Assembly (NCBI GenBank): GCA_949293815.1
Contig: CASFEZ010000036.1
Location: forward strand, 8,402 to 50,502
Length of the DNA: 42,101 nucleotides
Reading direction: 5' to 3'
Origin: an uncultured Eubacteriales bacterium
GTDB taxonomy: Bacteria > Bacillota > Clostridia > Oscillospirales > Acutalibacteraceae
Within the stretch, counting starts at the first letter, position 1. Each line of letters starts with the position of its first letter. Position numbers and translations under genes: made by a program. Shown piece after piece: positions 1 to 7,517 of the stretch. The notes below the pieces were generated by a model, which was not told where the DNA came from, made no database searches, and worked only from the letters and a program-made list of their open reading frames with translations.

Positions 1-111
1 AATACGACAGAGATTTATACCCATGTGGCGAATCAACAGATGCAGCAGGCAACCTCTTCCAACCCGCTGTCTGAAGTATCTCCGCGCAGCAAGCGGAAGC
101 CCCGTGACTGA
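1..111 (+). CDS. Tyrosine recombinase (XerC/XerD-like), C-terminal end only
   Basis: The first 36 codons, open from the left edge, end at a TGA at 109-111. The reading starts N-T-T-E-I-Y-T-H-V, which is the C-terminal signature of tyrosine recombinases: the tyrosine of IYTHV is the nucleophile that attaches to DNA during strand exchange. A short, basic tail (SPRSKRKPRD) follows. XerC/XerD proteins resolve chromosome dimers at dif; integrases of mobile elements share the same tail, so the exact member cannot be decided from 36 residues. Position next to spoIIM is reminiscent of the spoIIM-xerD neighbourhood in other spore-formers, which favours XerD (inference). Confidence 0.75.
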   Translation, partial: NTTEIYTHVANQQMQQATSSNPLSEVSPRSKRKPRD

Positions 112-138
112 TATTTATAATTGTACCGACCGTATGCT

Positions 139-774
139 TTATGAGGTCAAAAGCCCGGCTATTTTCAGTGTGATACAGGTTATGGCGGCGCATAGAACCG
201 CAGCAATCAAAATTACCAGATTGGCCATACAATACTTTTTCAAGTCTGGTTTTACCTGTAATGGCTTGTTCCAGGCAAATAAAAAAAGATTTAGTGATAA
301 AAAAGCTGCCGTTTTTCCTGATGCCGCCAATGCCGCGCCGTATAGAGCGGATATCGGCGACAGGGCAATCATATAAAGCACCACTTCCCTGCCGCTGTAG
401 TGTGTAAAAAAATATCCGCATATCGAACCAATAAAAATGCCGTACAATAACATTAGAAAGGGAACGAGCAATAGACCGGTTATGGATAGACCGGAAAAAA
501 ACACCAATGCTTCCAGACCGACATACGCAGCAAGCGTATATAATACCATGGAGAAGATGCTGCTATGTAAATAGACTGCGATTTTCTCGTCTAATTGCGC
601 ATAGAATGCGTCTGGCAAAAAAAGTTGTTTATAATATAAAAGATTACTTACTAAAAATCCGATGGTATATACAAGAAAAAGCAATAACAGGGGCAAGCTT
701 TCTCTTATGTCCTGACTGGTGATGCGATATGGCGTTCGCGTCATTTTTTTTCGTCCCAATACCGGTATATTCAT
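139..774 (-). CDS. spoIIM: Stage II sporulation protein M-like membrane protein
   Basis: A 211-residue protein with five to six hydrophobic segments and a short basic N-terminus. The length, the membrane layout and the glycine-rich central segment (about residues 100-145, FMLLYGIFIGSICGYFF) fit the SpoIIM/DUF95 family. In Bacillus SpoIIM works with SpoIID and SpoIIP in the engulfment complex that remodels septal peptidoglycan. I chose the ATG at 774 because GGAAAGGAAG sits just upstream (781-790); an open frame continues to 861 but lacks a better start. The gene is convergent with the recombinase end and divergent from the GntR operon. The family call is from recognition of overall pattern, not from a unique motif. 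Confidence 0.68.
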   Translation of the reverse strand: MNIPVLGRKKMTRTPYRITSQDIRESLPLLLLFLVYTIGFLVSNLLYYKQLFLPDAFYAQLDEKIAVYLHSSIFSMVLYTLAAYVGLEALVFFSGLSITGLLLVPFLMLLYGIFIGSICGYFFTHYSGREVVLYMIALSPISALYGAALAASGKTAAFLSLNLFLFAWNKPLQVKPDLKKYCMANLVILIAAVLCAAITCITLKIAGLLTS

Positions 775-854
775 GCGTAACTTCCTTTCCATTTGTTGTC
801 CGGTATCAGTATATGAAAAGAACGCCCTATGCATGCGCTTCTGCAAAAAAATGC

Positions 855-883
855 TTGACAAGCCATACTTAACTGTGTATACT
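855..883 (+). promoter_or_regulatory. Sigma-A promoter of the GntR-ABC operon
   Basis: TTGACA at 855-860, a 17-base spacer and TATACT at 878-883. It drives the three-gene operon beginning at 912. Confidence 0.8.
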
Positions 884-897
884 GTTTATATACAGTA
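880..897. promoter_or_regulatory. Palindromic operator for the GntR regulator
   Basis: TACTGTTTATATACAGTA: arms TACTGT and ACAGTA with a 6-base AT centre. It overlaps the -10 box and the expected start of transcription, so a bound repressor would block initiation. GntR/YtrA regulators usually bind such palindromes in their own promoter; autoregulation is inferred. Confidence 0.65.
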
Positions 898-911
898 AGG
901 ATGGTGATGGT

Positions 912-1289
912 TTGACAATTCTTATCAGACACACAGATACGCATCCGATTTACGAGCAAATCGCACGACAAATCAAAAATGCCATTATCTGCGGTGAACT
1001 GGCGGAAAACAGCCCGCTGCCATCCATACGCAATTTGGCAAAGGATCTTCAAGTCAGCGTTATTACAACCAAGCGCGCCTACGATGAGCTGGAAAAGGAC
1101 GGATACATTGTTACGGTACCGGCAAAGGGCTGTTTTGTTGCGGCAGGCAACCGGCAGGCATTTGAGCAGCAAGTGTACGCCGAATTGAAGACAAAAATGA
1201 AAGAAGCATCCATCTTGGCCCGGCAGGCAGGAATCACCACCGCGGAGCTAAAGCATATTCTGGATGAAGTGTGGGAGGAATTAACATGA
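912..1289 (+). CDS. GntR family transcriptional regulator, YtrA subfamily
   Basis: A 125-residue DNA-binding protein. The winged helix-turn-helix occupies roughly residues 10-78 (IYEQIARQIKNAII..., LPSIRNLAKDLQVSVITTKRAYDELEKDGYI), followed by only about 45 residues. That short C-terminal half is the mark of the YtrA subfamily, which normally controls a linked ABC transporter. The start is a TTG at 912: the two nearby ATGs (901, 907) are out of frame or run into a stop. The last codons overlap the next gene (ATGA at 1286-1289), so the regulator and the ATPase are translationally coupled. It probably represses its own operon through the palindrome over the -10 box. Confidence 0.9.
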   Translation: MTILIRHTDTHPIYEQIARQIKNAIICGELAENSPLPSIRNLAKDLQVSVITTKRAYDELEKDGYIVTVPAKGCFVAAGNRQAFEQQVYAELKTKMKEASILARQAGITTAELKHILDEVWEELT

Positions 1290-2140
1290 TAAATGCAATT
1301 GAACTGAAGCATATCTGCAAAAATTACGGCAGATTTTCGCTTCAGGATGTATCCCTTTGCGTACCGCAAGGCAGCATTGTCGGTCTGGTAGGCGAAAACG
1401 GTGCAGGCAAAAGCACCTTGATTAAAATGATGCTTTCGCTGCGGCAGGCAGACAGTGGTGAAATTCAGCTTTTTCAAAAGCCGCTGCAAAGTCTGACGCG
1501 GTCTGATCGGGAAAAAATCGGTGTTGTTTTCGATGAAGGCTGCTTTCCCGATTCCTTTACGGTAAAGCAGGTTCGGGAGCTTATGCACCGCGCCTTTGAT
1601 AAGGCTTGGGATGACCGGATTTTTTCGGATTACCTTGTGCAGTTTGCGCTGCCTGAACAGGAGGTATATTCTAAATTTTCCAAGGGCATGAAAATGAAGC
1701 TTGCCATTGCCGTTGCCCTGTCGCATCACGCACAGATTTTGATTTTGGATGAAGCGACCTCTGGGCTGGACCCGTTTATTCGGGAAGAAATCATTGGTAT
1801 TTTAAGCGAATTTACGCGCAATCCGGAAAATTCCATTTTAATTTCCTCTCATATCGTGACAGATTTGGAAAAGCTCTGCGATTATATCGCCTTTTTACAC
1901 AATGGCCGTATGATTGTTTTTGAGGAAAAAGATGCGCTCATAGAACAGTACGGGCTATTCACCGGCTCAGCAGATGAAATAGCCGCGCTGCCCGCAGAGG
2001 CGATTATCGGTATTCGGGAAAACAAATACGCCGTGCAGGCGCTGCTGGCACGCAGTAAGGTTGACAAAAGTATACCTTTGGAAAAGTGCAGCCTGGAAGA
2101 AATTATTATATTTTTATCAAAAAGTGAGGGAATTGCATGA
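1286..2140 (+). CDS. ABC transporter ATP-binding protein
   Basis: A 284-residue ATPase that energises the adjacent permease. Walker A is GENGAGKST (about residues 36-44), the signature is a degenerate FSKGMKMKL (about 131-139) in place of LSGGQ, and Walker B with the D-loop is ILILDEATSGLD (about 150-161); the switch histidine is in ISSHIVTDLE. The start at 1286 is supported by GGAGG at 1274-1278. It overlaps the regulator before it and the permease after it by four bases each. YtrB/BcrA-type ATPases of this layout export or sense peptide antibiotics and cell-wall stress in Firmicutes; the substrate here is unknown. Confidence 0.92.
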   Translation: MINAIELKHICKNYGRFSLQDVSLCVPQGSIVGLVGENGAGKSTLIKMMLSLRQADSGEIQLFQKPLQSLTRSDREKIGVVFDEGCFPDSFTVKQVRELMHRAFDKAWDDRIFSDYLVQFALPEQEVYSKFSKGMKMKLAIAVALSHHAQILILDEATSGLDPFIREEIIGILSEFTRNPENSILISSHIVTDLEKLCDYIAFLHNGRMIVFEEKDALIEQYGLFTGSADEIAALPAEAIIGIRENKYAVQALLARSKVDKSIPLEKCSLEEIIIFLSKSEGIA

Positions 2141-2775
2141 AAGCGTTGGTTTATAAAGATTGCCAGATGCTAATGAAATATAAAACGCAGATGCTGATTA
2201 TGCCAATCTTTTTTTGCCTTTTGGGGCTGTTGGATTCTTTAACGATGTTTCAATATTACGGTATGATGATTATTACACAATGGCCGCTTTCGCTGATGAG
2301 CTTGGACGAAAAGTGCAAATGGAACCCATATGCTTTAACCCTGCCCATCAGCAAAACGGAGCTTGTCGGTTCCAAATACCTGTTTTCTTTGTTCGGCTGT
2401 GCCGGATATTTGCTGCTGTCTGTCATTGTAAATATTGCATCCGGTGCCCTACACGGCGGCATGCCGTCTGCGTCATCCATCGCAATTTCGTTTTTTGTTT
2501 TTTGCTTATCCCTGATATTAAGTTTTGTCTATATTCCTATTATCATCCGGTTTGGAGCGGAAAAGGCTAGATATCTGTGTACCATTGCCAGCATTGTCTG
2601 CTTTGTCGTTTTGATTCCGCTGCTTGGAATCGGCGGTGTTCCGTGGTTAGCGCCCGGTGATAAGGGATCTCTTCCCCTGCTGTTGATGGTGCTTGGCGCG
2701 CTGCTGCTGTGTGTGATTATCTTTTTCATTACCTATTCTATCAGTAAAAAACAGATGGAAAAAGCGGAATATTAA
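2137..2775 (+). CDS. ABC-2 type transporter permease
   Basis: A 212-residue integral membrane protein with six hydrophobic segments and a short lysine-rich C-terminus (SISKKQMEKAEY). Starts at the ATGA overlap with the ATPase gene. Size and layout match ABC-2 permeases of GntR(YtrA)-linked transporters. The protein begins with a cytoplasmic MKALVYKDCQMLMKY, a typical opening for this permease group. The three genes end at a strong hairpin just downstream. Confidence 0.85.
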   Translation: MKALVYKDCQMLMKYKTQMLIMPIFFCLLGLLDSLTMFQYYGMMIITQWPLSLMSLDEKCKWNPYALTLPISKTELVGSKYLFSLFGCAGYLLLSVIVNIASGALHGGMPSASSIAISFFVFCLSLILSFVYIPIIIRFGAEKARYLCTIASIVCFVVLIPLLGIGGVPWLAPGDKGSLPLLLMVLGALLLCVIIFFITYSISKKQMEKAEY

Positions 2776-2790
2776 CCATAAATCAAACGA

Positions 2791-2829
2791 AATCAAACGC
2801 CTGCCATACAAAACGACAGGCGTTTGATT
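2791..2829. terminator. Bidirectional terminator hairpin
   Basis: AATCAAACGCCTG (2791-2803) pairs perfectly with CAGGCGTTTGATT (2817-2829) across a 13-base loop. It lies between the ABC operon on the plus strand and the minus-strand microprotein, whose stop codon is one base away, and can serve both. A second AATCAAACG copy directly precedes the left arm (2781-2789). Confidence 0.8.
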
Positions 2830-2830
2830 T

Positions 2831-2938
2831 TCATATTCTATACTTTCCGTATTTCTTCATCACATGTCGAACTGCCACAGCCAGAAACAGCAGAACGACG
2901 GAAGCGCCGAGAGAGGCGGCAGGATTTGACTTTTTCAT
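2831..2938 (-). CDS. 35-residue single-pass membrane microprotein
   Basis: A complete small reading frame of 35 codons: MKKSNPAASLGASVVLLFL is followed by a short hydrophobic stretch and a basic tail VRHVMKKYGKYRI. The central 14 or so residues are hydrophobic enough for one membrane span, with lysines on both sides. GAGG of the ribosome binding site is embedded in the last codons of the upstream gene, six bases before the ATG, so the two genes are coupled (stop of the first gene at 2943-2945, ATG at 2938). A terminator follows at once. No family recognised. It is real on the grounds of position, spacing and ribosome binding site; function unknown. Confidence 0.65.
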   Translation of the reverse strand: MKKSNPAASLGASVVLLFLAVAVRHVMKKYGKYRI

Positions 2939-2942
2939 GGAA

Positions 2943-3704
2943 TTACCTCGCTTTCTGTTCGGTTTTTTCTGTTAGCGGCAAAAAACCGCCATTGTCATAT
3001 AATGGATGCTTGTTCAGCATTTCCGGATATACCTGATGCTCCCGTAAAAATGAGCATATATCCGCATACTGGGGATGCGCTTGTATATTACCGTTAAATA
3101 AAAGGATATCCTTTGCAATTTTACCGCAGCATCCACCGATAAAGCCATATGGATAACCGCGAAGCTGAACCGCTCCTGGGGGAATAAGCAATACATCCAA
3201 TACTGCCTTCTTACAGGCGGCGGCTATGCCGGCATCCTCCGTTATCAGCGCATCCGATGCGATAACAGCGATGGCGCATTTGGTGTATCCCTGTTTAATT
3301 CTGATTTCATTGTAACCGCTTTGTCGATAATAGGCAATTGCTTTTTGATTCGCGGTTTTGGGATTGTACAAAACGGTTTTCCCGCATACAGCAATATTCA
3401 GTGCGGCATCCGCCGGGTAACCGGCCTGTGGCGGCGGAACCATGGTTGTTTGAAATCCGAGAGCTGCCAGCTGTGCTGCTAACATTGTTTGATTTTTTGA
3501 AAGAAGTACCCTACCCTGCCCCATATAATGAAAGGACAAATCGGCATGGGTTCTAAGCGATTCCGGCAGCGCGCATTCCGCGACCGGTTCCAAAAGTGTA
3601 ATACCGAAACGGCGAAGCTGGTACTTGCTTTCATCCGACAATCCACCGGCGACCATTAGAGCACAGGGATTCTGCGGCAGATTCGGTTCAACAACCGCCT
3701 GCAT
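2943..3704 (-). CDS. DUF6873-like protein, possible guanidino-modifying fold
   Basis: A 253-residue soluble protein. I recognise the overall pattern of the clostridial DUF6873 group, which is classed with the guanidino-group-modifying (pentein) fold of arginine deiminases and amidinotransferases. Visible features are an internal DLSFHYMG, a cysteine-containing GFIGGCCGKIAKDILLFNG and the closing DNGGFLPL; penteins use a catalytic Cys near the C-terminus, but which residue would act here cannot be told. The gene starts at the TAATG overlap with the radA stop (3702-3706) and so is cotranscribed with cwlD-radA. Substrate unknown. Confidence 0.55.
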   Translation of the reverse strand: MQAVVEPNLPQNPCALMVAGGLSDESKYQLRRFGITLLEPVAECALPESLRTHADLSFHYMGQGRVLLSKNQTMLAAQLAALGFQTTMVPPPQAGYPADAALNIAVCGKTVLYNPKTANQKAIAYYRQSGYNEIRIKQGYTKCAIAVIASDALITEDAGIAAACKKAVLDVLLIPPGAVQLRGYPYGFIGGCCGKIAKDILLFNGNIQAHPQYADICSFLREHQVYPEMLNKHPLYDNGGFLPLTEKTEQKAR

Positions 3705-5074
3705 TATACACTCACCGCTTCAAAGGCTTTTCGTATTGTTCGCACACCGACAATCTCAACCGCTTCTTTCAGTTCCTGCGGTATGGTTCTGGCGTTGTGT
3801 ATGGGGATGACGCATTTATGAAAACCGAGCCGTATGGCTTCCTTGATCCGCTGCTCGCAGGCATTTACGCCGCGCACTTCGCCCGCCAAACCGATTTCAC
3901 CAAAAGCAATCACATCCTCCTTTACAACGGTATCCTTCAATGAGGAAACCAGCGCCATGGCAACGGTCAAGTCCGAGGCTGGCTCGTCCAGTTTCATACC
4001 GCCGACCACATTGACATAGCAATCCATGGTATTAAAAAAATATCCGCAGCGCTTTTCCAATACGGCAAGCAGCATGGAAAGCCGACCGAAATCAAAACCA
4101 GTCGTCATTCTGCGCGGATTGCCGAAGCCGGTGGGAGTGACCAACCCCTGTACCTCTGCCAAAATCGGACGGGACCCCTCCATCACACAGGCAATGCAGG
4201 TGCCGGAAGTGTTTTTCGGTCTGCCGGCAATCATCATTTGCGAGGGGTTTTTAACCTCACGAAGCCCCCGGTCTGTCATTTCAAATACGCCGATTTCGTT
4301 GGTGGAACCAAAACGGTTTTTTTCGGTGCGCAGAATCCGGTAGCTTAAATTCCGCTCCCCCTCAAAGTATAGGACAGTATCCACAATGTGCTCCAGCACT
4401 TTTGGTCCGGCAATATTGCCGTCTTTGTTGACATGGCCTACTATGATAATAGGGATGTCCAGATTTTTTGCGGTTCTAACAAAAAGGTTGGTGGACTCGC
4501 GCACCTGGGTAATGCTGCCCGGCGAGGACTGCAATTCCTGTATATTCATTGTCTGAATAGAATCGACAATCACCGTGTCCGGTTTTTCCGCGCGAATATA
4601 TTCGCAAAGCACCTGCGTATCGGTTTCGCACAAAACGGTCAGGTTGTCCGTCGTTACGCCTAAACGGTCGGCTCGCAGTTTGATTTGGTGGGCAGATTCC
4701 TCACCGGAGATATACAGCACTTTGAGATTTTTTCCGAGCGTCTGGCAGATTTGCAGCAGGATAGTAGATTTACCGATTCCGGGATCACCGCTTAAAAGCA
4801 CCACTGAACCTTTCACAAGACCTCCGCCCAAAACCAAATCCAGTTCTCCGATGCCGGTGTGATATCGGTGCTCCGTGATGTGAACAATTTCCTTCAGTGT
4901 CAGCGCACGGGTATTCACAGACGATTTGGCGGCGGAAGATTTATTGGACGCCGGTGTGCGCAGCTCCTCCTGCATGGTGTTCCACTCATAGCAGGAGGGG
5001 CACTGTCCGAACCATTTTGCGGTTTCATAACCGCAATTTGTGCATACATATACCGTTTTACTCTTCGGTGACAT
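3704..5074 (-). CDS. radA: DNA repair protein RadA
   Basis: A 456-residue ATPase that promotes branch migration in recombinational repair. In order: a four-cysteine zinc finger at the N-terminus (CTNCGYETAKWFGQCPSC), a RecA-like core with Walker A GDPGIGKST, the RadA-specific KNRFG motif (EKNRFGSTNE), and a C-terminal Lon-protease-like domain (GGMKLDEPASDLTVAMAL). Full length for the family. The ATG at 5074 follows GGAGGAAA with normal spacing; the frame is open further up but family members start near the zinc finger. It overlaps the end of cwlD by 17 bases. Confidence 0.96.
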   Translation of the reverse strand: MSPKSKTVYVCTNCGYETAKWFGQCPSCYEWNTMQEELRTPASNKSSAAKSSVNTRALTLKEIVHITEHRYHTGIGELDLVLGGGLVKGSVVLLSGDPGIGKSTILLQICQTLGKNLKVLYISGEESAHQIKLRADRLGVTTDNLTVLCETDTQVLCEYIRAEKPDTVIVDSIQTMNIQELQSSPGSITQVRESTNLFVRTAKNLDIPIIIVGHVNKDGNIAGPKVLEHIVDTVLYFEGERNLSYRILRTEKNRFGSTNEIGVFEMTDRGLREVKNPSQMMIAGRPKNTSGTCIACVMEGSRPILAEVQGLVTPTGFGNPRRMTTGFDFGRLSMLLAVLEKRCGYFFNTMDCYVNVVGGMKLDEPASDLTVAMALVSSLKDTVVKEDVIAFGEIGLAGEVRGVNACEQRIKEAIRLGFHKCVIPIHNARTIPQELKEAVEIVGVRTIRKAFEAVSV

Positions 5075-5795
5075 GGGTTTCCTCCGGGAAATAAATATAA
5101 TGGTAGACAGCCCGACTGATGGCAAAAGCGATTTTTTGCTGAAATTCTGTCGTGTCCAGTTTTAGCGCATTCTCCGGATTTGACAGAAAACCGCATTCAA
5201 CCAGCACGGCCGGTCGCTGTGCTTTATGCAAAAGATAGATGGAACTGTCCGATTTCTTAATGGCTCTGGTATTATCCGGCTCCGCCAGAGACGCGATGGT
5301 GCGCTGTATGGTTTGTGCAAGAATTTTGCTTTGCGGGTTGTTGGGCGAGTAAAAAACCTGTGCACCGTGGCAGGAAGCATCGGAAAAATAATTCTGATGA
5401 ATGGATATAAACAGGCAGTTTTCGTAAGTGTTCATTAAGTCCATTCTGTTTCGTATGTCGGAAGACTTTTTTTCGCGAATGGTGGCAAGGTTCGGGTCTT
5501 CCGTGCTGCTGTCATCGGTTCGTGTCATAACCACTGTAAAACCGTCTGCCCGTAAAAAATCCGCAAGAATCAGGGATATGGCAAGGTTGTATTCTTTTTC
5601 GGTTTTGCCGTAGACGGATGTCGTACCGCCGTCAAAGCCACCGTGACCGGGATCAATAACAATGACGGGCAGAGCTGACCCTGTACCGGATGACGGAACG
5701 GAAACGCCGGTATTTACCTGTGCTAGAAAGACAATGCCTGAGCAAAAGCAAAGCAGAATAATAAGGCAGCTGACGGCTGGCAGATATTTCTTCAT
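5058..5795 (-). CDS. cwlD: N-acetylmuramoyl-L-alanine amidase, CwlD-like
   Basis: A 245-residue Amidase_3 protein with an N-terminal hydrophobic signal/anchor (about residues 5-25). Zinc-ligand motifs are clear: IDPGHGGFDGG (His), the glutamate in KTEKEYNLAI, and SIHQNYF (His); VECGFLSNPEN carries the catalytic glutamate. CwlD removes side peptides from spore-cortex muramic acid so that muramic-delta-lactam can form. The ATG at 5795 has GAGGTG upstream. Ends 17 bases inside radA. Placement with yunB supports a spore role. Confidence 0.88.
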   Translation of the reverse strand: MKKYLPAVSCLIILLCFCSGIVFLAQVNTGVSVPSSGTGSALPVIVIDPGHGGFDGGTTSVYGKTEKEYNLAISLILADFLRADGFTVVMTRTDDSSTEDPNLATIREKKSSDIRNRMDLMNTYENCLFISIHQNYFSDASCHGAQVFYSPNNPQSKILAQTIQRTIASLAEPDNTRAIKKSDSSIYLLHKAQRPAVLVECGFLSNPENALKLDTTEFQQKIAFAISRAVYHYIYFPEETHVTEE

Positions 5796-5896
5796 GCGGA
5801 ACACCTCACGGACAAAACTCTGTATAAACTATATGTCCGAATGGCTGCCAACATGCCGGAAAGCTATCAGATACAAAATAAAATGGTGTTTTTTCT

Positions 5897-5925
5897 ATTA
5901 TACTCTCTTTTTATTCGGGGCGCAA
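5897..5925 (-). promoter_or_regulatory. Sigma-A-type promoter of the cwlD-radA operon
   Basis: On the minus strand TTGCGC (5925-5920), 17 bases, then TATAAT (5902-5897). It lies just past the yunB stop, so the cwlD-radA-DUF6873-microprotein operon can be transcribed outside sporulation. Confidence 0.6.
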
Positions 5926-5932
5926 GCATTTC

Positions 5933-6601
5933 TTATTCAACCAGGTTCGGCCAAAGTTCATCGTTCGCCCCTGCATAAATTTCGGGAATCATGCCAACAA
6001 TCACCGTTTCAGCAATATTGATATTGCTGTGAATTTGCGTCGAGGTGCTCTGCCCTGCCATAATAATATAGATATTGGCAGTGACATCCAGGTCGATGCG
6101 ATGGCATACCTGATTGATGCCGGCAGTATAGAAATCAGAAACCAATTTGATCGAGGTGCTGCCGGTTAAATTGATATAAAGCTTTATTTTCGGTCCCCGT
6201 CCGGCTAAAAAGTCGATGCCGGTGATGGTTCCCAGCGGAATAGAAATTTGTTTGCGTTCCATTTGATTCAGACGATCGGATATGGAGTTACTCAAATCCG
6301 CCTGAAGCTGATTGGCCGCTACGCTGTTGATTTTTACAGAAGTAACCAGTCCATCGGCGTTGTAGCTGATAGTTACAAGGTCGGAATATTCAATTTGCTG
6401 TTCTGTCATGACAGCGGTAACCGCGTCGTTGATGGTAATGGTTGCCATGGATTCCGCCCGGCTGGTGGCAAGAGTGCGTATCAGCGGTTTCATGGTCTGG
6501 TTCATGAGAATCGCTGCTACGCATAAAATAATCAAGAAAGAAAAGAAAAAAATTTTTCCTTTTCTTTTTCTTCTTGCGTTATATGCTTTGATTCTGTGCA
6601 C
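5933..6601 (-). CDS. yunB: Sporulation protein YunB
   Basis: A 222-residue protein with a basic N-terminus, one membrane span (FFFSFLIILCVAAILM) and an extracytoplasmic domain. The run NDAVTAVMTEQQIEYSDLV... and PLGTITGIDFLAGRGPKI is typical of YunB, a protein of the mother-cell (SigE) programme in Bacillus needed for efficient spore formation. The GTG at 6601 is preceded by AGGGAGGGGTGG, so I prefer it to the ATG at 6628. Stands first on the minus strand ahead of cwlD, divergent from the gene at 6757. Confidence 0.85.
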   Translation of the reverse strand: MHRIKAYNARRKRKGKIFFFSFLIILCVAAILMNQTMKPLIRTLATSRAESMATITINDAVTAVMTEQQIEYSDLVTISYNADGLVTSVKINSVAANQLQADLSNSISDRLNQMERKQISIPLGTITGIDFLAGRGPKIKLYINLTGSTSIKLVSDFYTAGINQVCHRIDLDVTANIYIIMAGQSTSTQIHSNINIAETVIVGMIPEIYAGANDELWPNLVE

Positions 6602-6691
6602 TGACCACCCCTCCCTTTTTCGGTACATATAATACAGTATATGCGTAGGCTGAATTTATGTCCTGTTTTCATGAAAAACACTGAAATTCTA

Positions 6692-6719
6692 TTGAAATTT
6701 TGCATAAAAATGGTATAAT
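6692..6719 (+). promoter_or_regulatory. Extended -10 sigma-A promoter
   Basis: TTGAAA (6692-6697), 16-base spacer, TATAAT (6714-6719) with TGG directly before it (extended -10). Serves the gene at 6757. Confidence 0.75.
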
Positions 6720-6756
6720 ATAAATGAAAGAGTTTGCAAATATAGGAGGTTGTTTT

Positions 6757-7389
6757 ATGAATCGATTTGTTGTTACCATTGCCCGTACCTGCGGCAGCGG
6801 CGGCAGTTTTGTCGGTGAGGCGCTGGAAGAGAAACTGGGCATTCATATGTACGAACAGGATATTTTACAGCTCGCCTCCGAAGACAGCGGAATCAGTTTA
6901 GAGCTGTTCGCTCAAACGGATGAAGAGCTGAAAAGCAATCCGCTTTTTCGTTTTTCCAGATATATTTATCGGGGAAAACTAATCCCGCCTTCCAGCAGTG
7001 AATTTACTTCCCAGGAAAATTTGTTTAACTATCAGGCAAAGGTGCTTAAAGAATTAGCGCAAAAGGAATCTTATATTGTTATCGGACGCTGCGCGGATTT
7101 TGTACTGAAAGATGTTGTGCCGCTGGTGCGTGTATTCGTGTATGCCACGCGGGAGGATTGTATTCAGCGTGAATCACAGAGACTGTCTATTTCCGTTTCT
7201 GACGCGGAAAATCGAATAGAAAAAGTGGATAAGAAGCGCGATGAGCATTATGAATACTTTACGGGGCATAAGCGAAGTGATATGAAGAATTATGATATAT
7301 GCCTGAACACCTCGACATTATCCTATGAGGACTGTGCCGATTTGATAGCAGAATGCTTAAAAAAGCGCGGGTTCCTTTCGGATAAATAA
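6757..7389 (+). CDS. Cytidylate kinase-like family protein
   Basis: A 210-residue P-loop kinase of the cytidylate-kinase-like (Cmk2) group. The start of the fold is VTIARTCGSGGSFVGEALEEKLG, where the P-loop reads RTCGSGGS rather than the usual GxxGxGKS. DILQLASEDSGI and VIGRCADFVL follow in the order seen in this family. These proteins are common in clostridia; their phosphate acceptor is not established and some may not be true CMP kinases. AGGAGG (6744-6749) fixes the start at 6757 rather than the upstream ATG at 6724. Single-gene unit with its own promoter and terminator. Confidence 0.85.
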   Translation: MNRFVVTIARTCGSGGSFVGEALEEKLGIHMYEQDILQLASEDSGISLELFAQTDEELKSNPLFRFSRYIYRGKLIPPSSSEFTSQENLFNYQAKVLKELAQKESYIVIGRCADFVLKDVVPLVRVFVYATREDCIQRESQRLSISVSDAENRIEKVDKKRDEHYEYFTGHKRSDMKNYDICLNTSTLSYEDCADLIAECLKKRGFLSDK

Positions 7390-7408
7390 GAGATACCTTG
7401 TTATTCGT

Positions 7409-7447
7409 AAAAAAGAGCGGAGCGGAGTTGATTTTCCGCTCTTTTTT
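7409..7447 (+). terminator. Intrinsic terminator
   Basis: AAAAAAGAGCGG (7409-7420) pairs with CCGCTCTTTTTT (7436-7447), ending in a T-run. Confidence 0.85.
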
Positions 7448-7471
7448 CTTGCCGACAGAATCATTTTTTAC

Positions 7472-7500
7472 TTGCAAGTCGCAACCGACTTTGCTATGAT
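7472..7500 (+). promoter_or_regulatory. Sigma-A promoter of the MFS-AraC unit
   Basis: TTGCAA (7472-7477), 17 bases, TATGAT (7495-7500). The start codon is only about 18 bases past the -10 box, so the leader is very short. Confidence 0.65.
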
Positions 7501-7517
7501 ATGCTGTGGTGATAATC

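Noticed and set aside
6620-6660. SigE-type promoter before yunB (GCATATACT)
   Set aside because: The -10-like box is suggestive but no convincing -35 at the right spacing could be found, so it is not listed as a feature.
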